A stretch of DNA of 64,000 nt from Pseudonocardia sp. (GCF_029263155.1 NZ_JAJCYB010000120.1:1-64000); one strand, 5' to 3'; positions 26,939 to 35,378 are shown, counted from the stretch's first letter. Translations and numbers: made by a program. Notes: generated by a model from the sequence alone, not told the origin.

Positions 26939-27886
26939 ATGACGGTGGCACGGTGGACGTCCCGCAGGTGGGTGGTCGGGGCCGGTGTGGTGCTGGTCGT
27001 GGTGGCCGGGTTAGCCGTCGCGCTGGCCGGCGTCGGCGGCGGGGGTCCGGACGGGAGCGCGTCGTCGTCGGTCGGCGAGATCGCGACACCGGCGCGGCCG
27101 GGTACGGAGGTCTCGGCCGACGCGGCGGTCGGGGAGTCCGCGGCAGCGCCGGACGAACCGGCCTCCGCGGCGCAACCCGGCGTGCCGGTGGGCACCGTCA
27201 CGCGGTCGCTGGTGCGCACCGCGCAGATCACCGTCGAGGTGACCGATCCCGAGATCGGGGTCCGCGACCTGCGGGCCTCGGCCGCCGCGGCCGGAGGGTT
27301 CGTCGCCGAGGAGCAGTCCGGCCGCAACGGCGGCTGGGTGGTGCTGCGGGTTCCGGCGGAGGCACTGGACCGGCTGGTCGAGCAGGTCGGTGCGCTCGGC
27401 ACCGTCACCGAGCGCAGCGCGCACGTCGTCGACGCCACGGAGGAGGTCGTCGACCTCGACGCGCGGGTGGCGTCCCAGCAGGCCAGCGTGGCGCGAGTGC
27501 GGGCGCTGCTCGCGGAGGCCACCTCGATCGGCGACATCGTGGCCGTCGAGTCGGAGCTCGCACGCCGCGAGGCCGAGCTGGACTCGCTCACAGGGCGGCT
27601 CACCGCGCTGCGCGACCAGGTCCAGTTCTCCACCCTGACCGTGGACCTGCGCACCCCCGACGGGGGGCCGGTGGACGACGAGCCGAGCCCCGCGGGCTTC
27701 CTGGACGGCCTGGGGGCCGGGTGGAACGGGCTGGTGGCGCTGGGCTCCGGAACCGGCGCGGTGCTGGGCTTCCTGCTGCCGTTCCTGCCGGTGCTCGCCG
27801 TGCTGGGCGGGATCGGCTGGCTGGTGCGGCGAGCCGTGCGCGCCCGCCGGGCGACCCCGTCCCCCGCGGGCGGCCCGACCGGTTGA
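26939..27886 (+). CDS. DUF4349 membrane-anchored protein
   Basis: A 315-residue protein with an N-terminal membrane segment (residues 11-31 or so), a Ser/Ala/Pro-rich linker, a DUF4349 domain from about 85 to 245 (RTAQITVEVTDPEIGVRDLRA; VLRVPAEALDRLVEQVGALG; coiled-coil ELARREAELDSLTGRL), and a C-terminal transmembrane helix at about 265-290. The function is unknown, with a role at the envelope inferred. Start: ATG at 26939 is only 2 nt from GGAGG, so GTG at 26945 (8 nt spacing) may be the real start. Confidence 0.78.
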   Translation: MTVARWTSRRWVVGAGVVLVVVAGLAVALAGVGGGGPDGSASSSVGEIATPARPGTEVSADAAVGESAAAPDEPASAAQPGVPVGTVTRSLVRTAQITVEVTDPEIGVRDLRASAAAAGGFVAEEQSGRNGGWVVLRVPAEALDRLVEQVGALGTVTERSAHVVDATEEVVDLDARVASQQASVARVRALLAEATSIGDIVAVESELARREAELDSLTGRLTALRDQVQFSTLTVDLRTPDGGPVDDEPSPAGFLDGLGAGWNGLVALGSGTGAVLGFLLPFLPVLAVLGGIGWLVRRAVRARRATPSPAGGPTG

Positions 27887-28223
27887 CGGCGGTGCGCGGA
27901 GCGGCCCGGGATCTGAGGGGGTTCATGAACTCGGGCCACCCCGCGTGCTGCCGCCGCACGCCCGCGCGGTCGGGGGCTCCGCGCAGCCGCAGGGCACCGA
28001 GCGACGCAGGGACGCCGTCCCGGTCCGGTCGGGGGCGGGTGGGTGCCCGCCCGGCGCCGGCGCGGCCCACCATGACAATGCGTGACAACCCGGACAACCC
28101 CTTCGAGTTGCCCCGTTCGGGTGTTTCGCACCGGTCGGTATGACCTCCGGCGGTCGAACTAGAGTATGGCCGCCGTCCGGAGCCGGTCCGGAACGTGCGG
28201 TATGTACGCAAGGGAGCGCCGCC
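27887..28223. other. 337-bp intergenic region upstream of acyl-CoA ligase
   Basis: No gene is supported. It holds GGGCGGgtgggtgCCCGCCC near 28034-28054, which can form a hairpin and may terminate the DUF4349 message. It also holds an AAGGGAG ribosome-binding site just before the ligase start at 28224. I see no confident promoter. Confidence 0.5.
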
Positions 28224-29798
28224 ATGCCCATCCGCAGCCCGTATCCGGACGTCGAGATCCCCGAGGTCTCGCTGTTCGACTTCCTGTTCTCCGACTTCGG
28301 CGGCCGCGACGGCGAGCCCGCCCTGATCGACGGCGGCTCCGGCGCGTCGATCTCGTTCGCCGAGCTGCGCGGGATGGCCGAGAAGATCGCGGCCGCGCTG
28401 GCCGAGCGGGGCGTCGCGAAGGGCGATGTCGTCGGCATCTTCGCCCCGAACACCCCGTACTACGCCGCGGTGTTCCACGGCATCCTGCGCGCCAACGCCA
28501 TCGTCACCAGCGCGAACTCGCTCTACAGCCCCGGCGAGCTGGCCCACCAGCTCCGGGACTCCGGCGCGAAGCTGCTGTTCACGGTCTCGCCGTTCCTGGA
28601 CCGGGCGGCGGCCGCCGTGGCCGAGGCCGGCCTCCCCGCCGACTCGATCATCGTGCTGGACGCCGCCGACGGCTACCCGTCGCTGCGTGATCTGCTGGGC
28701 ACCACCGCCGCGGTGCCCGCCCAGGACATCGCCCCCGGCGACACCTGCGTGCTGCCCTACTCCTCGGGCACCACGGGCCTGGCCAAGGGCGTCATCCTCA
28801 CCCACCGCAACCTGGTGGCGAACCTGGTGCAGATCGCCGTCCCGATGACCCGGATCACGCCGGACACCAAGATCCTCGCGGTGCTGCCGTTCTTCCACAT
28901 CTACGGCATGACCGTGATGATGAACCACGGCCTCTACGCGAACTGCACGGTCGTCACGATGCCGAAGTTCGACCTGCCGGAGTTCCTGCGGATCGTCTCC
29001 GAGTACCGGGTCCAGCGGGTCTACATCGCGCCGCCGGTGGCCGTCGCGCTGGCCAAGCACCCGATGGTCGACGACTACGACCTGTCCTGCATCGACGTCA
29101 TCTTCTCCGGCGCAGCCCCGCTCGACGCGGAGCTCGGGCACGCGATGGGCAAGCGCCTGGGCGTAACGGTGCTGCAGGGCTACGGGATGACCGAGCTGTC
29201 GCCGGTGAGCCACGCCATGCCCGACGACCGCCCCGACCTCGACCTCAACTCCTCGGGTTTCGCAATGCCCAACATCGTCTGCAAGCTGGTCGACCCGGAG
29301 ACCGGCGAGGAGGTCGGCCCCGGCGGGCGCGGCGAGCTGTGGGTCAAGGGCCCCAACGTGATGGCCGGCTACCTCAACAACGCCGAGGCCACCGCGATCA
29401 CCCTGGACGACGAGGGCTACCTGCACACCGGTGACGTCGCCGAGGTGACCGAGGACGGCGTGTTCTCGATCGTCGACCGGGTCAAGGAGCTGATCAAGTA
29501 CAAGGGCTACCAGGTGCCGCCGGCCGAGCTGGAGGCCCTGCTGCTCACCAACGCGAAGATCGCCGACGCGGCCGTCATCGGGGTCAAGGACGACGAGGGC
29601 GAGGAGGTGCCCAAGGCGTTCGTCGTCACCCAGCCGGGCTCCGAGCTCACGGCCGACGAGGTCATGGCGTTCGTGGCCGAGCGCATCGCCCCGCACAAGA
29701 AGGTGCGGGTGGTGGAGTTCATCGACGTGATCCCGAAGAGCGCCAGCGGCAAGATCCTGCGCAAGGACCTCCGCGCCCGCGAGGCCGCCAAGGCCTGA
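28224..29798 (+). CDS. 4-coumarate-CoA ligase-like acyl-CoA synthetase
   Basis: A 524-residue ANL-superfamily ligase. Motifs: phosphate-binding loop YSSGTTGLAKG, YGMTELSPV, the aspartate in LHTGDVAEV, VKELIKYKGYQVPPAELE (typical of plant-type 4-coumarate ligases), and the catalytic lysine in KSASGKILRKDL. It activates an aromatic or fatty acid with ATP and CoA. ATG at 28224 has an AAGGGAG ribosome-binding site about 7 nt upstream. A perfect 18-bp hairpin follows the stop codon. It is a separate subfamily from the ligase at 14498. Confidence 0.88.
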   Translation: MPIRSPYPDVEIPEVSLFDFLFSDFGGRDGEPALIDGGSGASISFAELRGMAEKIAAALAERGVAKGDVVGIFAPNTPYYAAVFHGILRANAIVTSANSLYSPGELAHQLRDSGAKLLFTVSPFLDRAAAAVAEAGLPADSIIVLDAADGYPSLRDLLGTTAAVPAQDIAPGDTCVLPYSSGTTGLAKGVILTHRNLVANLVQIAVPMTRITPDTKILAVLPFFHIYGMTVMMNHGLYANCTVVTMPKFDLPEFLRIVSEYRVQRVYIAPPVAVALAKHPMVDDYDLSCIDVIFSGAAPLDAELGHAMGKRLGVTVLQGYGMTELSPVSHAMPDDRPDLDLNSSGFAMPNIVCKLVDPETGEEVGPGGRGELWVKGPNVMAGYLNNAEATAITLDDEGYLHTGDVAEVTEDGVFSIVDRVKELIKYKGYQVPPAELEALLLTNAKIADAAVIGVKDDEGEEVPKAFVVTQPGSELTADEVMAFVAERIAPHKKVRVVEFIDVIPKSASGKILRKDLRAREAAKA

Positions 29799-29817
29799 GC
29801 CGGCCGGCCCGCGACGA

Positions 29818-29859
29818 GGCCCGGCGTCCACGGTGAACTCCCACCGTGGACGCCGGGCC
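29818..29859. terminator. Perfect 18-bp-stem terminator
   Basis: An 18-bp stem (29818-29835 with 29842-29859) and a 6-nt loop AACTCC, 19 bp after the ligase stop. There is no T-tract. It insulates the ligase from the ArsR operon that starts about 75 bp downstream. It is the most stable simple hairpin I noticed in the window. Confidence 0.9.
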
Positions 29860-29899
29860 TCCGTCGTCCACACGCCCGCCCCGCCGCGCCGGCAGCTGC

Positions 29900-29927
29900 T
29901 TGACGCATTCCCATATCGGCATATGGT
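29900..29927 (+). promoter_or_regulatory. Promoter and overlapping operator of the ArsR operon
   Basis: TTGACG (29900-29905) and TATGGT (29922-29927), spaced 16 nt, form the best -35/-10 pair in the window. A perfect inverted repeat CCATAT-cggc-ATATGG (29911-29926) covers the spacer and the -10. The -10 ends 7 nt before ATG 29935, so the message should be leaderless. The site fits autorepression by the ArsR protein. Confidence 0.75.
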
Positions 29928-29934
29928 AGCGCCC

Positions 29935-30276
29935 ATGGCACGAGCCGCCACGACGTCGGACGTCTTCAACGCGATCGCCGAGCCGCAGCGCCGGCAGATC
30001 CTGGTCCTGCTCCGGGCGGGTGAGCGACCGGTGACCGAGCTGGCCCAGGAGCTGGGGATGACCCAGCCGGGGGCGTCGAAGCACCTGCGGGTGCTCCGGG
30101 AGGTCGGGCTCGTGCGGGACCGCAGGGCGGGCAAGCAGCGTCTGTACGGCCTGGACGCCCACGGGCTGCGGCCGGTCCACGAGTGGACCGGCGGGTTCGA
30201 GCGGTTCTGGAACGAGAGCTTCGACCGGCTGGACGCGTACGTGCAGGACCTCACACAGGCGAAGCAGGAGGGGTGA
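29935..30276 (+). CDS. ArsR-family repressor
   Basis: A 113-residue winged-helix regulator of the ArsR type paired with SRPBCC genes. The DNA-binding helix-turn-helix is PVTELAQELGMTQPGASKHLRVL, preceded by EPQRRQILVLL. No cysteine metal site is visible, so it probably is not a metal sensor. Start: ATG at 29935 is 7 nt after a strong -10; the in-frame ATG at 29923 lies inside the operator and is unlikely. The SRPBCC gene follows after 3 bp. Confidence 0.9.
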   Translation: MARAATTSDVFNAIAEPQRRQILVLLRAGERPVTELAQELGMTQPGASKHLRVLREVGLVRDRRAGKQRLYGLDAHGLRPVHEWTGGFERFWNESFDRLDAYVQDLTQAKQEG

Positions 30277-30279
30277 CCG

Positions 30280-30795
30280 ATGGCAGGGGCAGGACGGGTC
30301 GTGACAGGACGGGACGGGCCGGTGACGGCCGACCGCGAGATCGTGATCACCCGGGTCATCGGCGCCCCGCGGGAGCTGGTGTTCGAGGCGTTCACCGAGG
30401 TCCGGCACCTGTCGCGGTGGTGGGGCCCGGACGGGTTCACCACCACCACGCGGGCGTTCGAGTTCCGCGTCGGCGGGGAGTGGGACTTCGTGATGCACGG
30501 ACCGGACGGGACGGACTATCAGGAGTGGATCTCCTGGACCGAGATCGCCCCACCGGAACGGATCGCGCTGGTGCACGGTGAGTCCCGCGACGACCCGAAC
30601 GCCTTCGAGTCGGTCCTGACGTTCGCACCGGACGGCGGGGGGACCCGGATCGAGATGCGCACGGTGTTCCCCACCCGGGAGCTGCGCGACGAGGCGGTCG
30701 AGCGCTACCACGCGATCGAGGGGGGCCGGCAGACCCTGGGCAACCTCGCTGCCTACGTCACCGGGACCGCCCGGTCGGGGGCCGTGGACCGATGA
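30280..30795 (+). CDS. SRPBCC/AHSA1-domain protein
   Basis: A 171-residue START-like protein of the AHSA1 group. The domain starts at DREIVITRVIGAPRELVFEAF and contains HLSRWWGPDGFTTTT and the C-terminal helix that closes the hydrophobic cavity. It may bind a small lipophilic ligand; such proteins commonly accompany ArsR repressors. The annotated ATG at 30280 adds about 14 residues of Gly/Arg-rich sequence; GTG at 30322 (VTADREIVIT) is likely closer to the real start. It overlaps the next gene by ATGA. Confidence 0.85.
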   Translation: MAGAGRVVTGRDGPVTADREIVITRVIGAPRELVFEAFTEVRHLSRWWGPDGFTTTTRAFEFRVGGEWDFVMHGPDGTDYQEWISWTEIAPPERIALVHGESRDDPNAFESVLTFAPDGGGTRIEMRTVFPTRELRDEAVERYHAIEGGRQTLGNLAAYVTGTARSGAVDR

Positions 30796-31412
30796 CCGGG
30801 AAGGTGTTCTTCAGCGTGTCGATGTCGCTGGACGGCTTCATCGCCCCCGGGTCCCTCTCCGAGCTGATGGGGCAGCAGTGGATGGAGCTGCAGCAGTGGG
30901 TGTTCCCGACGCGGTTCTTCCGGGAGAACCTGGGGCTCGGCGAGGGCGGTGAGGACGGGCGCGACGACGACATCCTGCGGGAGACGTTCGAACGCACCGG
31001 CGCGAGCGTGATGGGCAGGCGCATGTTCGACGCAGGCGAGCGGATGTGGCCGGAGGAGGCACCGTTCCACACGCCGGTCTTCGTCGTGACACACGGGAGG
31101 CGCGACCCGTGGGAGCGGCCGGGCGGGACCACCTTCCACTTCGTCGACGACGGCATCGAGGCCGCGCTCGACCGGGCCCGCGAGGCCGCAGGCGACCGGG
31201 ACGTCCGCATCGCGGGCGGCGGTGCGACGATCCTGGAGTACGTGAACGCCGGCCTGGTCGACGAGTTCTCGATCGCGCTCTCACCTGTGCTCTTCGGCTC
31301 CGGGATCCGCCTGTTCGACGGCGTGGACGCGGGCCGCGTGACCCTGGAGCCGGTCCACGCGGAGCCGACGCAGCGGGTGACCCACCTGACCTACGCCGTC
31401 CGGGAGCGGTGA
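30792..31412 (+). CDS. RibD C-terminal-like (dihydrofolate reductase-fold) protein
   Basis: A 206-residue protein of the RibD_C/dihydrofolate reductase-like family: VFFSVSMSLDGFIAPG at the N-terminus, TGASVMGRRMFDAGERMW in the middle, and VRIAGGGATILEYVNAGLVDEF, where the glycine-rich loop would bind NADPH. It probably reduces an unidentified small substrate. It overlaps the SRPBCC stop (ATGA) and is the third gene of the ArsR operon. A remnant of a second copy follows. Confidence 0.87.
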   Translation: MTGKVFFSVSMSLDGFIAPGSLSELMGQQWMELQQWVFPTRFFRENLGLGEGGEDGRDDDILRETFERTGASVMGRRMFDAGERMWPEEAPFHTPVFVVTHGRRDPWERPGGTTFHFVDDGIEAALDRAREAAGDRDVRIAGGGATILEYVNAGLVDEFSIALSPVLFGSGIRLFDGVDAGRVTLEPVHAEPTQRVTHLTYAVRER

Positions 31413-31717
31413 CGCCGATGAGTTCGCGACTCCCGCCGGAGCAGGCGGCCACCTCCCTCGCCTCCGACCTCATGGAGGCCGTCACCGGGGCGCGGCCTGC
31501 CGCGGGCGGGAAGAAGCTGGAGATCCTCGGGGCCGACGTGGCCGGCCAGTGCCTGAGGCGAGGGCTCGTGGACGAGATCCTGGTGTACGTCCTGCCGATG
31601 CTGCTCGGGGACGGCGTCCGCTTCTCGACCCCGGGCCTCGGCAGGATCGACCTGGAACCGTTCGGCAACACGCAGTCGGGTCCGGTGACGATGCTCCGCC
31701 TCCGCGTGCGGAGATAG
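31409..31717 (+). pseudogene. Truncated second RibD_C-like gene
   Basis: An open frame of about 100 codons (GTG at 31409, overlapping the preceding stop, or ATG at 31418). The C-terminal half (ILGADVAGQCLRRGLVDEILVYVLPMLLGDGVRF) matches the C-terminal half of RibD_C-type reductases such as the intact gene before it. The first 35 residues match nothing conserved, and the catalytic N-terminal half (SLDGFIA, GRRMF) is missing. It is probably a decayed duplicate or paralog, though a short translated product is possible. Confidence 0.75.
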
Positions 31718-31876
31718 GTCACCCGCGTTCCGGAGGTGGTGACGCCTGTGCCGGCCCGGGCGGGGATGTCGGCCGCCACTCTCGGGCCGGGTGGCCCGGG
31801 AGGTGGAGACCGTCACCGGGGCGCTCAGTTGCGGAGCGGTACTGCGTGGCGTGGCCGGTTCCGCGATGATAGGCGG

Positions 31877-32080
31877 ATGCGCATCACGTGGGACCGGAGT
31901 GCCGACGCCGCCTACCTCCACCTCACAGCGGCCGAGCTGACCCCGGGTCGCGACACCGTTGACGTCGACGGTTCGGTGCTGCTCGACCGCAAGGACGGCA
32001 GGCTCGTCGGCATCGAGGTGCTGAACGCCTCGGCGCTGCTGCCTCCCGACCTGCTCGCCGAGGCCGAGACCCCGGCCTGA
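31877..32080 (+). CDS. DUF2283 family protein
   Basis: A 67-residue protein with the DUF2283 pattern: ITWDRSADAAYLHL, then VDVDGSVLLDRKDGRLVGIEVLNAS. The family is small and of unknown function, often near toxin-antitoxin or regulatory genes. A GGCGG precedes the ATG. No partner gene is adjacent on the same strand; the next gene is convergent. Confidence 0.8.
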   Translation: MRITWDRSADAAYLHLTAAELTPGRDTVDVDGSVLLDRKDGRLVGIEVLNASALLPPDLLAEAETPA

Positions 32081-32207
32081 ACCGGGCGGCAGCCTCGATC
32101 GGCACCTCGGCCGGGACAGGTCGTCGGGATCAGACGACGTCGCTGGTCCACTTCATCACCGGCGCTGCCCCAACCACGCCGAGGCGATGGGCCGGGCGTG
32201 CGGTGGG

Positions 32208-32828
32208 TCACCCCTCCGGAGTCTCGGCTTCGGCGATGTTCGTCGGGGCCACCAGGCCCGCGTCCCCGGGCTGGAGCACCACCATCACGAAGCGGACCGG
32301 TCCGTCGCCCGCGTGCGCGTAGCGGTGTGGCGCGTGCGCCTGGAACATCACCGTGTCGCCCGCGTCCAGCTGCTGCTCGCTCGCCCCGACCCGCAGGCCC
32401 AGGCGCCCCGACAGCACCGACAGCACCTCCTGGGTCCCCATCGGGTGCGCCTCGCCGTCGAAGCCGTCACCGGGCTGCAGGGTCCAGTCCCACAGCTCGA
32501 CGACGTCGGGGGGGTCGGTGCCGATCAGGAAGACCGCGCTGCTGCCGGCCGCGCTGCTCCACAGCCGGGCCGCCTCGGCGCCGCGCCGCACGACCACCCG
32601 CGGCGCGGCGTCGCCGTCGACCAGGGACGTGACGCCGACGCGCAGCGCGGCAGCCAGGCCGACGAGGGTGCCGATGCTCGGGTTCCCGCGCGCCGTCTCG
32701 ATCTGGATGACGGTGCCGCGGCTGACCCCGGAGGCCGCCGCGAGGGCGTCGATGGTCATGCGGCGCTGCTGGCGCAGGGCGCGGACGTTGCGCCCGACCG
32801 CGGCGGCCACGTCGTCGGAGGACTGCAT
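32208..32828 (-). CDS. XRE-family regulator with C-terminal cupin domain
   Basis: A 206-residue regulator. Residues 8-65 or so form an XRE helix-turn-helix (NVRALRQQRRMTIDALAAASGVSRGTVIQIETARGNPSIG, abbreviated by position). Residues 110-195 form a cupin fold with HPMGTQEVLSVLSGRL and DTVMFQAHAPHRY. Such proteins repress a divergent exporter or catabolic gene and sense a small effector in the cupin. It is divergent to the EamA exporter, with an operator-like region between them. The start is ATG at 32828. Confidence 0.88.
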   Translation of the reverse strand: MQSSDDVAAAVGRNVRALRQQRRMTIDALAAASGVSRGTVIQIETARGNPSIGTLVGLAAALRVGVTSLVDGDAAPRVVVRRGAEAARLWSSAAGSSAVFLIGTDPPDVVELWDWTLQPGDGFDGEAHPMGTQEVLSVLSGRLGLRVGASEQQLDAGDTVMFQAHAPHRYAHAGDGPVRFVMVVLQPGDAGLVAPTNIAEAETPEG

Positions 32829-32842
32829 GCGGTCATTATTGC

Positions 32843-32875
32843 GTACAGATGTGTTCAGTTCGCTGTACTGTTCAG
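32843..32875. promoter_or_regulatory. Operator in the XRE-cupin/EamA divergent region
   Basis: A 6-bp inverted repeat GTACAG (32843-32848) / CTGTAC (32863-32868) with 14-nt spacing, and two direct copies of TGTTCAG (32852-32858, 32869-32875) 17 bp apart. It lies 14 bp from the regulator start and about 49 bp before the exporter start. It is likely bound by the XRE protein; which element is the true half-site is unclear. Confidence 0.6.
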
Positions 32876-32923
32876 ATTATTGGTCGCGTGAGTACGTTCT
32901 GCTGCACTACGCCGGAGGCGTCG

Positions 32924-33751
32924 ATGTCCGTGCCCGTCGCCCTGCCCTCCGCCCTCGCCTACGGCGTGGCCGACTTCGCAGGCGGGCTCGCCACCCGCCG
33001 CGTGCCCGTGGTGTCGGTGACGGCCGGGGCCCAGGCCGTCGGGCTGCTGGTGCTGCTCCCCGCGATGTGGCTGCTGCCCGGCGGGGCGTCACTGCCCGCT
33101 GTGGGCTACGGGGCGCTCGCCGGGGTCGCGGGAGCGAGCGGGTTGCTGCTGTACCTGAAGGGCCTCGCGGTCGGGCCGATGGGCGTGGTGGCACCGCTGT
33201 CGGCCGTGGTCGGGGCCGGGCTCCCGCTGGTCGTCGGCCTGGTGGGTGGCGAGCGGCTCGGGCCGGTGACCGGGCTGGGGCTCGCGGTGGCCCTGGCCGC
33301 GATCGTCCTCGCCACCGCAGGCACCCGCGACGCGGTGGCCGTGCGCGGAATCCTGCTGGGCCTCGGTGCGGGCGTCGGGTTCGGGATGTTCTTCGTGGGA
33401 CTCGACGCCACCCCGCCGGGATCCGGCCTGTGGCCGCTGCTGGCCGGGCGCGTCGTGTCGGTCACGCTGCTGGTGGTGCTGCTGCTCGTGACGCGCGTGC
33501 CGATCCTCGGTTCGGTCGCCGGGGCGAGTGGGCTCGTCGTCGTCAGCGGGGTGTTCGACTCCCTGGCCAACGTGCTGTTCCTGCTGGCCACGCGCCTGGG
33601 CGACCTCGCGGTCAGCGCCGTGCTCGTCTCGCTCTACCCGGTGGTTGTGGTGGTGCTGGCGCGGATCGTGCTGGGCGAGCGACTCACCGTGGCGCAGTTC
33701 GCCGGTGCCGGGCTGGCCCTGACCGCGAGCGTGCTACTGGCGTCGAGCTAG
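32924..33751 (+). CDS. EamA/DMT-family transporter
   Basis: A 275-residue membrane protein with about 10 hydrophobic helices and two EamA repeats (second beginning around LGLGAGVGFGMFF). The segment VSLYPVVVVVLARIVLGERLT near the C-terminus is the conserved EamA helix-loop pattern. It probably exports an amino acid or other small metabolite and is controlled by the divergent XRE-cupin gene. GGAGG lies 6 nt before the ATG. Its stop overlaps the stop of pmt by 4 bp. Confidence 0.88.
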   Translation: MSVPVALPSALAYGVADFAGGLATRRVPVVSVTAGAQAVGLLVLLPAMWLLPGGASLPAVGYGALAGVAGASGLLLYLKGLAVGPMGVVAPLSAVVGAGLPLVVGLVGGERLGPVTGLGLAVALAAIVLATAGTRDAVAVRGILLGLGAGVGFGMFFVGLDATPPGSGLWPLLAGRVVSVTLLVVLLLVTRVPILGSVAGASGLVVVSGVFDSLANVLFLLATRLGDLAVSAVLVSLYPVVVVVLARIVLGERLTVAQFAGAGLALTASVLLASS

Positions 33752-35355
33752 CTCCTGGCGCGCCAGGACGGCAGCCACAGCTGCGCGTCCCACATCTCCT
33801 GCGTGATCGGCATGCCGTTCAGGATCGGCCAGAGCCACACGAAGTTGGCGACGACCAGCCCCACCCACAGCCCGACCAGCAGCACCCCGGTCTGGCGGCG
33901 CTCGCGCGGGGCGTCGGCCCGGCCGAGGATCTCCCCCATCAGCAGGACCGTGCCCAGCACCAGGAACGGCACCACCGGGGTCATGTAGAAGAAGTACATC
34001 TGGCGGTCGATGTTGACCAGCCACGGCAGGACCCCGGCGCCGTATCCGACGAGGACCGCGCCGTGGCGCCAGTCGGCGCGGGTGGCGACCCGCCAGAGCG
34101 CGAACCCCAGGACCCCGAACGCGGGCCACCACAGGGCCGGGGTGCCGACCAGCATCACGGCGCTGACGCAGTCACCCGTCCCGCAGCCGGTGACCTGATC
34201 GCCGGAGGAGAAGTAGTAGAGCATCGGGCGCAACCCCATCGGCCACGTCCACGGCTTGGACTCCCACGGGTGCTCGTTGTCCGGGGTCGAGACCAGGCCC
34301 GAGTGGAAGTCGAGCACCTCACCGCTGTAGAAGGCCAGCGCCCGCAGCGCGCCGGGCAGGAACGCCGGACCCGCCCCCTCGTAGCGGTCGATCGCGGTCT
34401 CGCTGCCGAACCAGGCCCACCAGCCGGCCAGGTAGGCGAGGACCGGGACCAGCGCCAGCGCCCACACCGCCGGCGCGAGATCGCGCCGGATCGTGCCCAG
34501 CCACGGCCGCTGCACCCCGGCCGCGCGGCGCGCGCCCAGGTCCCACACGAGCGCCAGCACGGCGAATGCGGCCAGCCAGTACACGCCCGACCACTTGACG
34601 GCACACCCGAGCCCGAGCAGCACCCCGGTGGCCAGGCGCCACCACCGCCAGCCCCATCGGGGCCCGAACGGCGTGTCACCCACCCGGCCCTGCGCGACGA
34701 CGACGGCCATCCGCGCGCGCACGTCGTCGCGGTCGCGCACGAGCGTGGCGAACGCGGCGAGCACGAACAGCGCGGCGAACGCGTCGAGCATGCCCATCCG
34801 GGACTGCACGTGCGACAGGCCGTCGCAGATCAGCAGCACCCCCGCGATGGCGCCGAGCAGCGTGGAACGGGTGAGCCGCCGCCCGACCCGCACGATGAGC
34901 AGGACCGACAGCGTGCCGGCCAGCGCGGCCGCGGCCCGCCAGCCGAAGCCGTCGTAGCCGAACATCAGCTCGCCCAGGGCGATGAGCTGCTTGCCCAGCG
35001 GCGGGTGCACGATCAGCTCGAAGCCCGGGTTGTCCTCGACGCCGCCGTTGCGCAGCATCTGCCAGGCCTGCGGCACGTAGTGCTTCTCGTCGAAGACCGG
35101 GGTGCCGCCGTCGGTGATCCGGCCGAGGTCGGTGAACCGCACGACGCCCGCGACCACCGCGAGCACGACCGCGACGACCCAGCCGCGGACCCGGTCGGTG
35201 GGCGGGGGCGGGCCGAGGTGCGCGACGGTGACGGGCGCGGCCGGCGCCAGCGGCGGTTCGGGGCCCACCGGCCGGTGGCCGCCCACGGGTGCGGAGTCCG
35301 GGTCGACGCGCACGGTCGCCACCCGGGGGCGGTCGACGACGGAGCGGTCGGTCAC
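33748..35355 (-). CDS. pmt: Dolichyl-phosphate-mannose-type protein O-mannosyltransferase
   Basis: A 535-residue GT39 membrane glycosyltransferase equivalent to Rv1002c, which mannosylates exported proteins using polyprenyl-phosphate mannose. After a 55-residue proline-rich cytoplasmic tail comes the first helix and then VFDEKHYVPQ with the catalytic Asp-Glu pair at residues 89-90. HPPLGKQLIALGE and the SHVQSRMGMLDAF segment are family hallmarks, followed by about ten more helices. The start GTG at 35355 has a -10 (TACGAT) 7 nt upstream and is probably leaderless. It is divergent from rsmI by 23 bp. Confidence 0.93.
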   Translation of the reverse strand: MTDRSVVDRPRVATVRVDPDSAPVGGHRPVGPEPPLAPAAPVTVAHLGPPPPTDRVRGWVVAVVLAVVAGVVRFTDLGRITDGGTPVFDEKHYVPQAWQMLRNGGVEDNPGFELIVHPPLGKQLIALGELMFGYDGFGWRAAAALAGTLSVLLIVRVGRRLTRSTLLGAIAGVLLICDGLSHVQSRMGMLDAFAALFVLAAFATLVRDRDDVRARMAVVVAQGRVGDTPFGPRWGWRWWRLATGVLLGLGCAVKWSGVYWLAAFAVLALVWDLGARRAAGVQRPWLGTIRRDLAPAVWALALVPVLAYLAGWWAWFGSETAIDRYEGAGPAFLPGALRALAFYSGEVLDFHSGLVSTPDNEHPWESKPWTWPMGLRPMLYYFSSGDQVTGCGTGDCVSAVMLVGTPALWWPAFGVLGFALWRVATRADWRHGAVLVGYGAGVLPWLVNIDRQMYFFYMTPVVPFLVLGTVLLMGEILGRADAPRERRQTGVLLVGLWVGLVVANFVWLWPILNGMPITQEMWDAQLWLPSWRARS

Positions 35356-35362
35356 CGTGGAG

Positions 35363-35372
35363 ATCGTAGTGT
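35363..35372. promoter_or_regulatory. Shared, head-to-head -10 elements of pmt and rsmI
   Basis: On the plus strand TAGTGT (35367-35372) ends 6 nt before the rsmI ATG. On the minus strand TACGAT (35368-35363) ends 7 nt before the pmt GTG. The two boxes share the TA at 35367-35368, so only one RNA polymerase could open this site at a time. Both transcripts would be leaderless. Confidence 0.55.
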
Positions 35373-35378
35373 GGTCCC

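Noticed and set aside
29923-29934. ArsR translation start at ATG 29923
   Set aside because: It lies in the operator and overlaps the -10 element; ATG 29935 matches the predicted transcript start.
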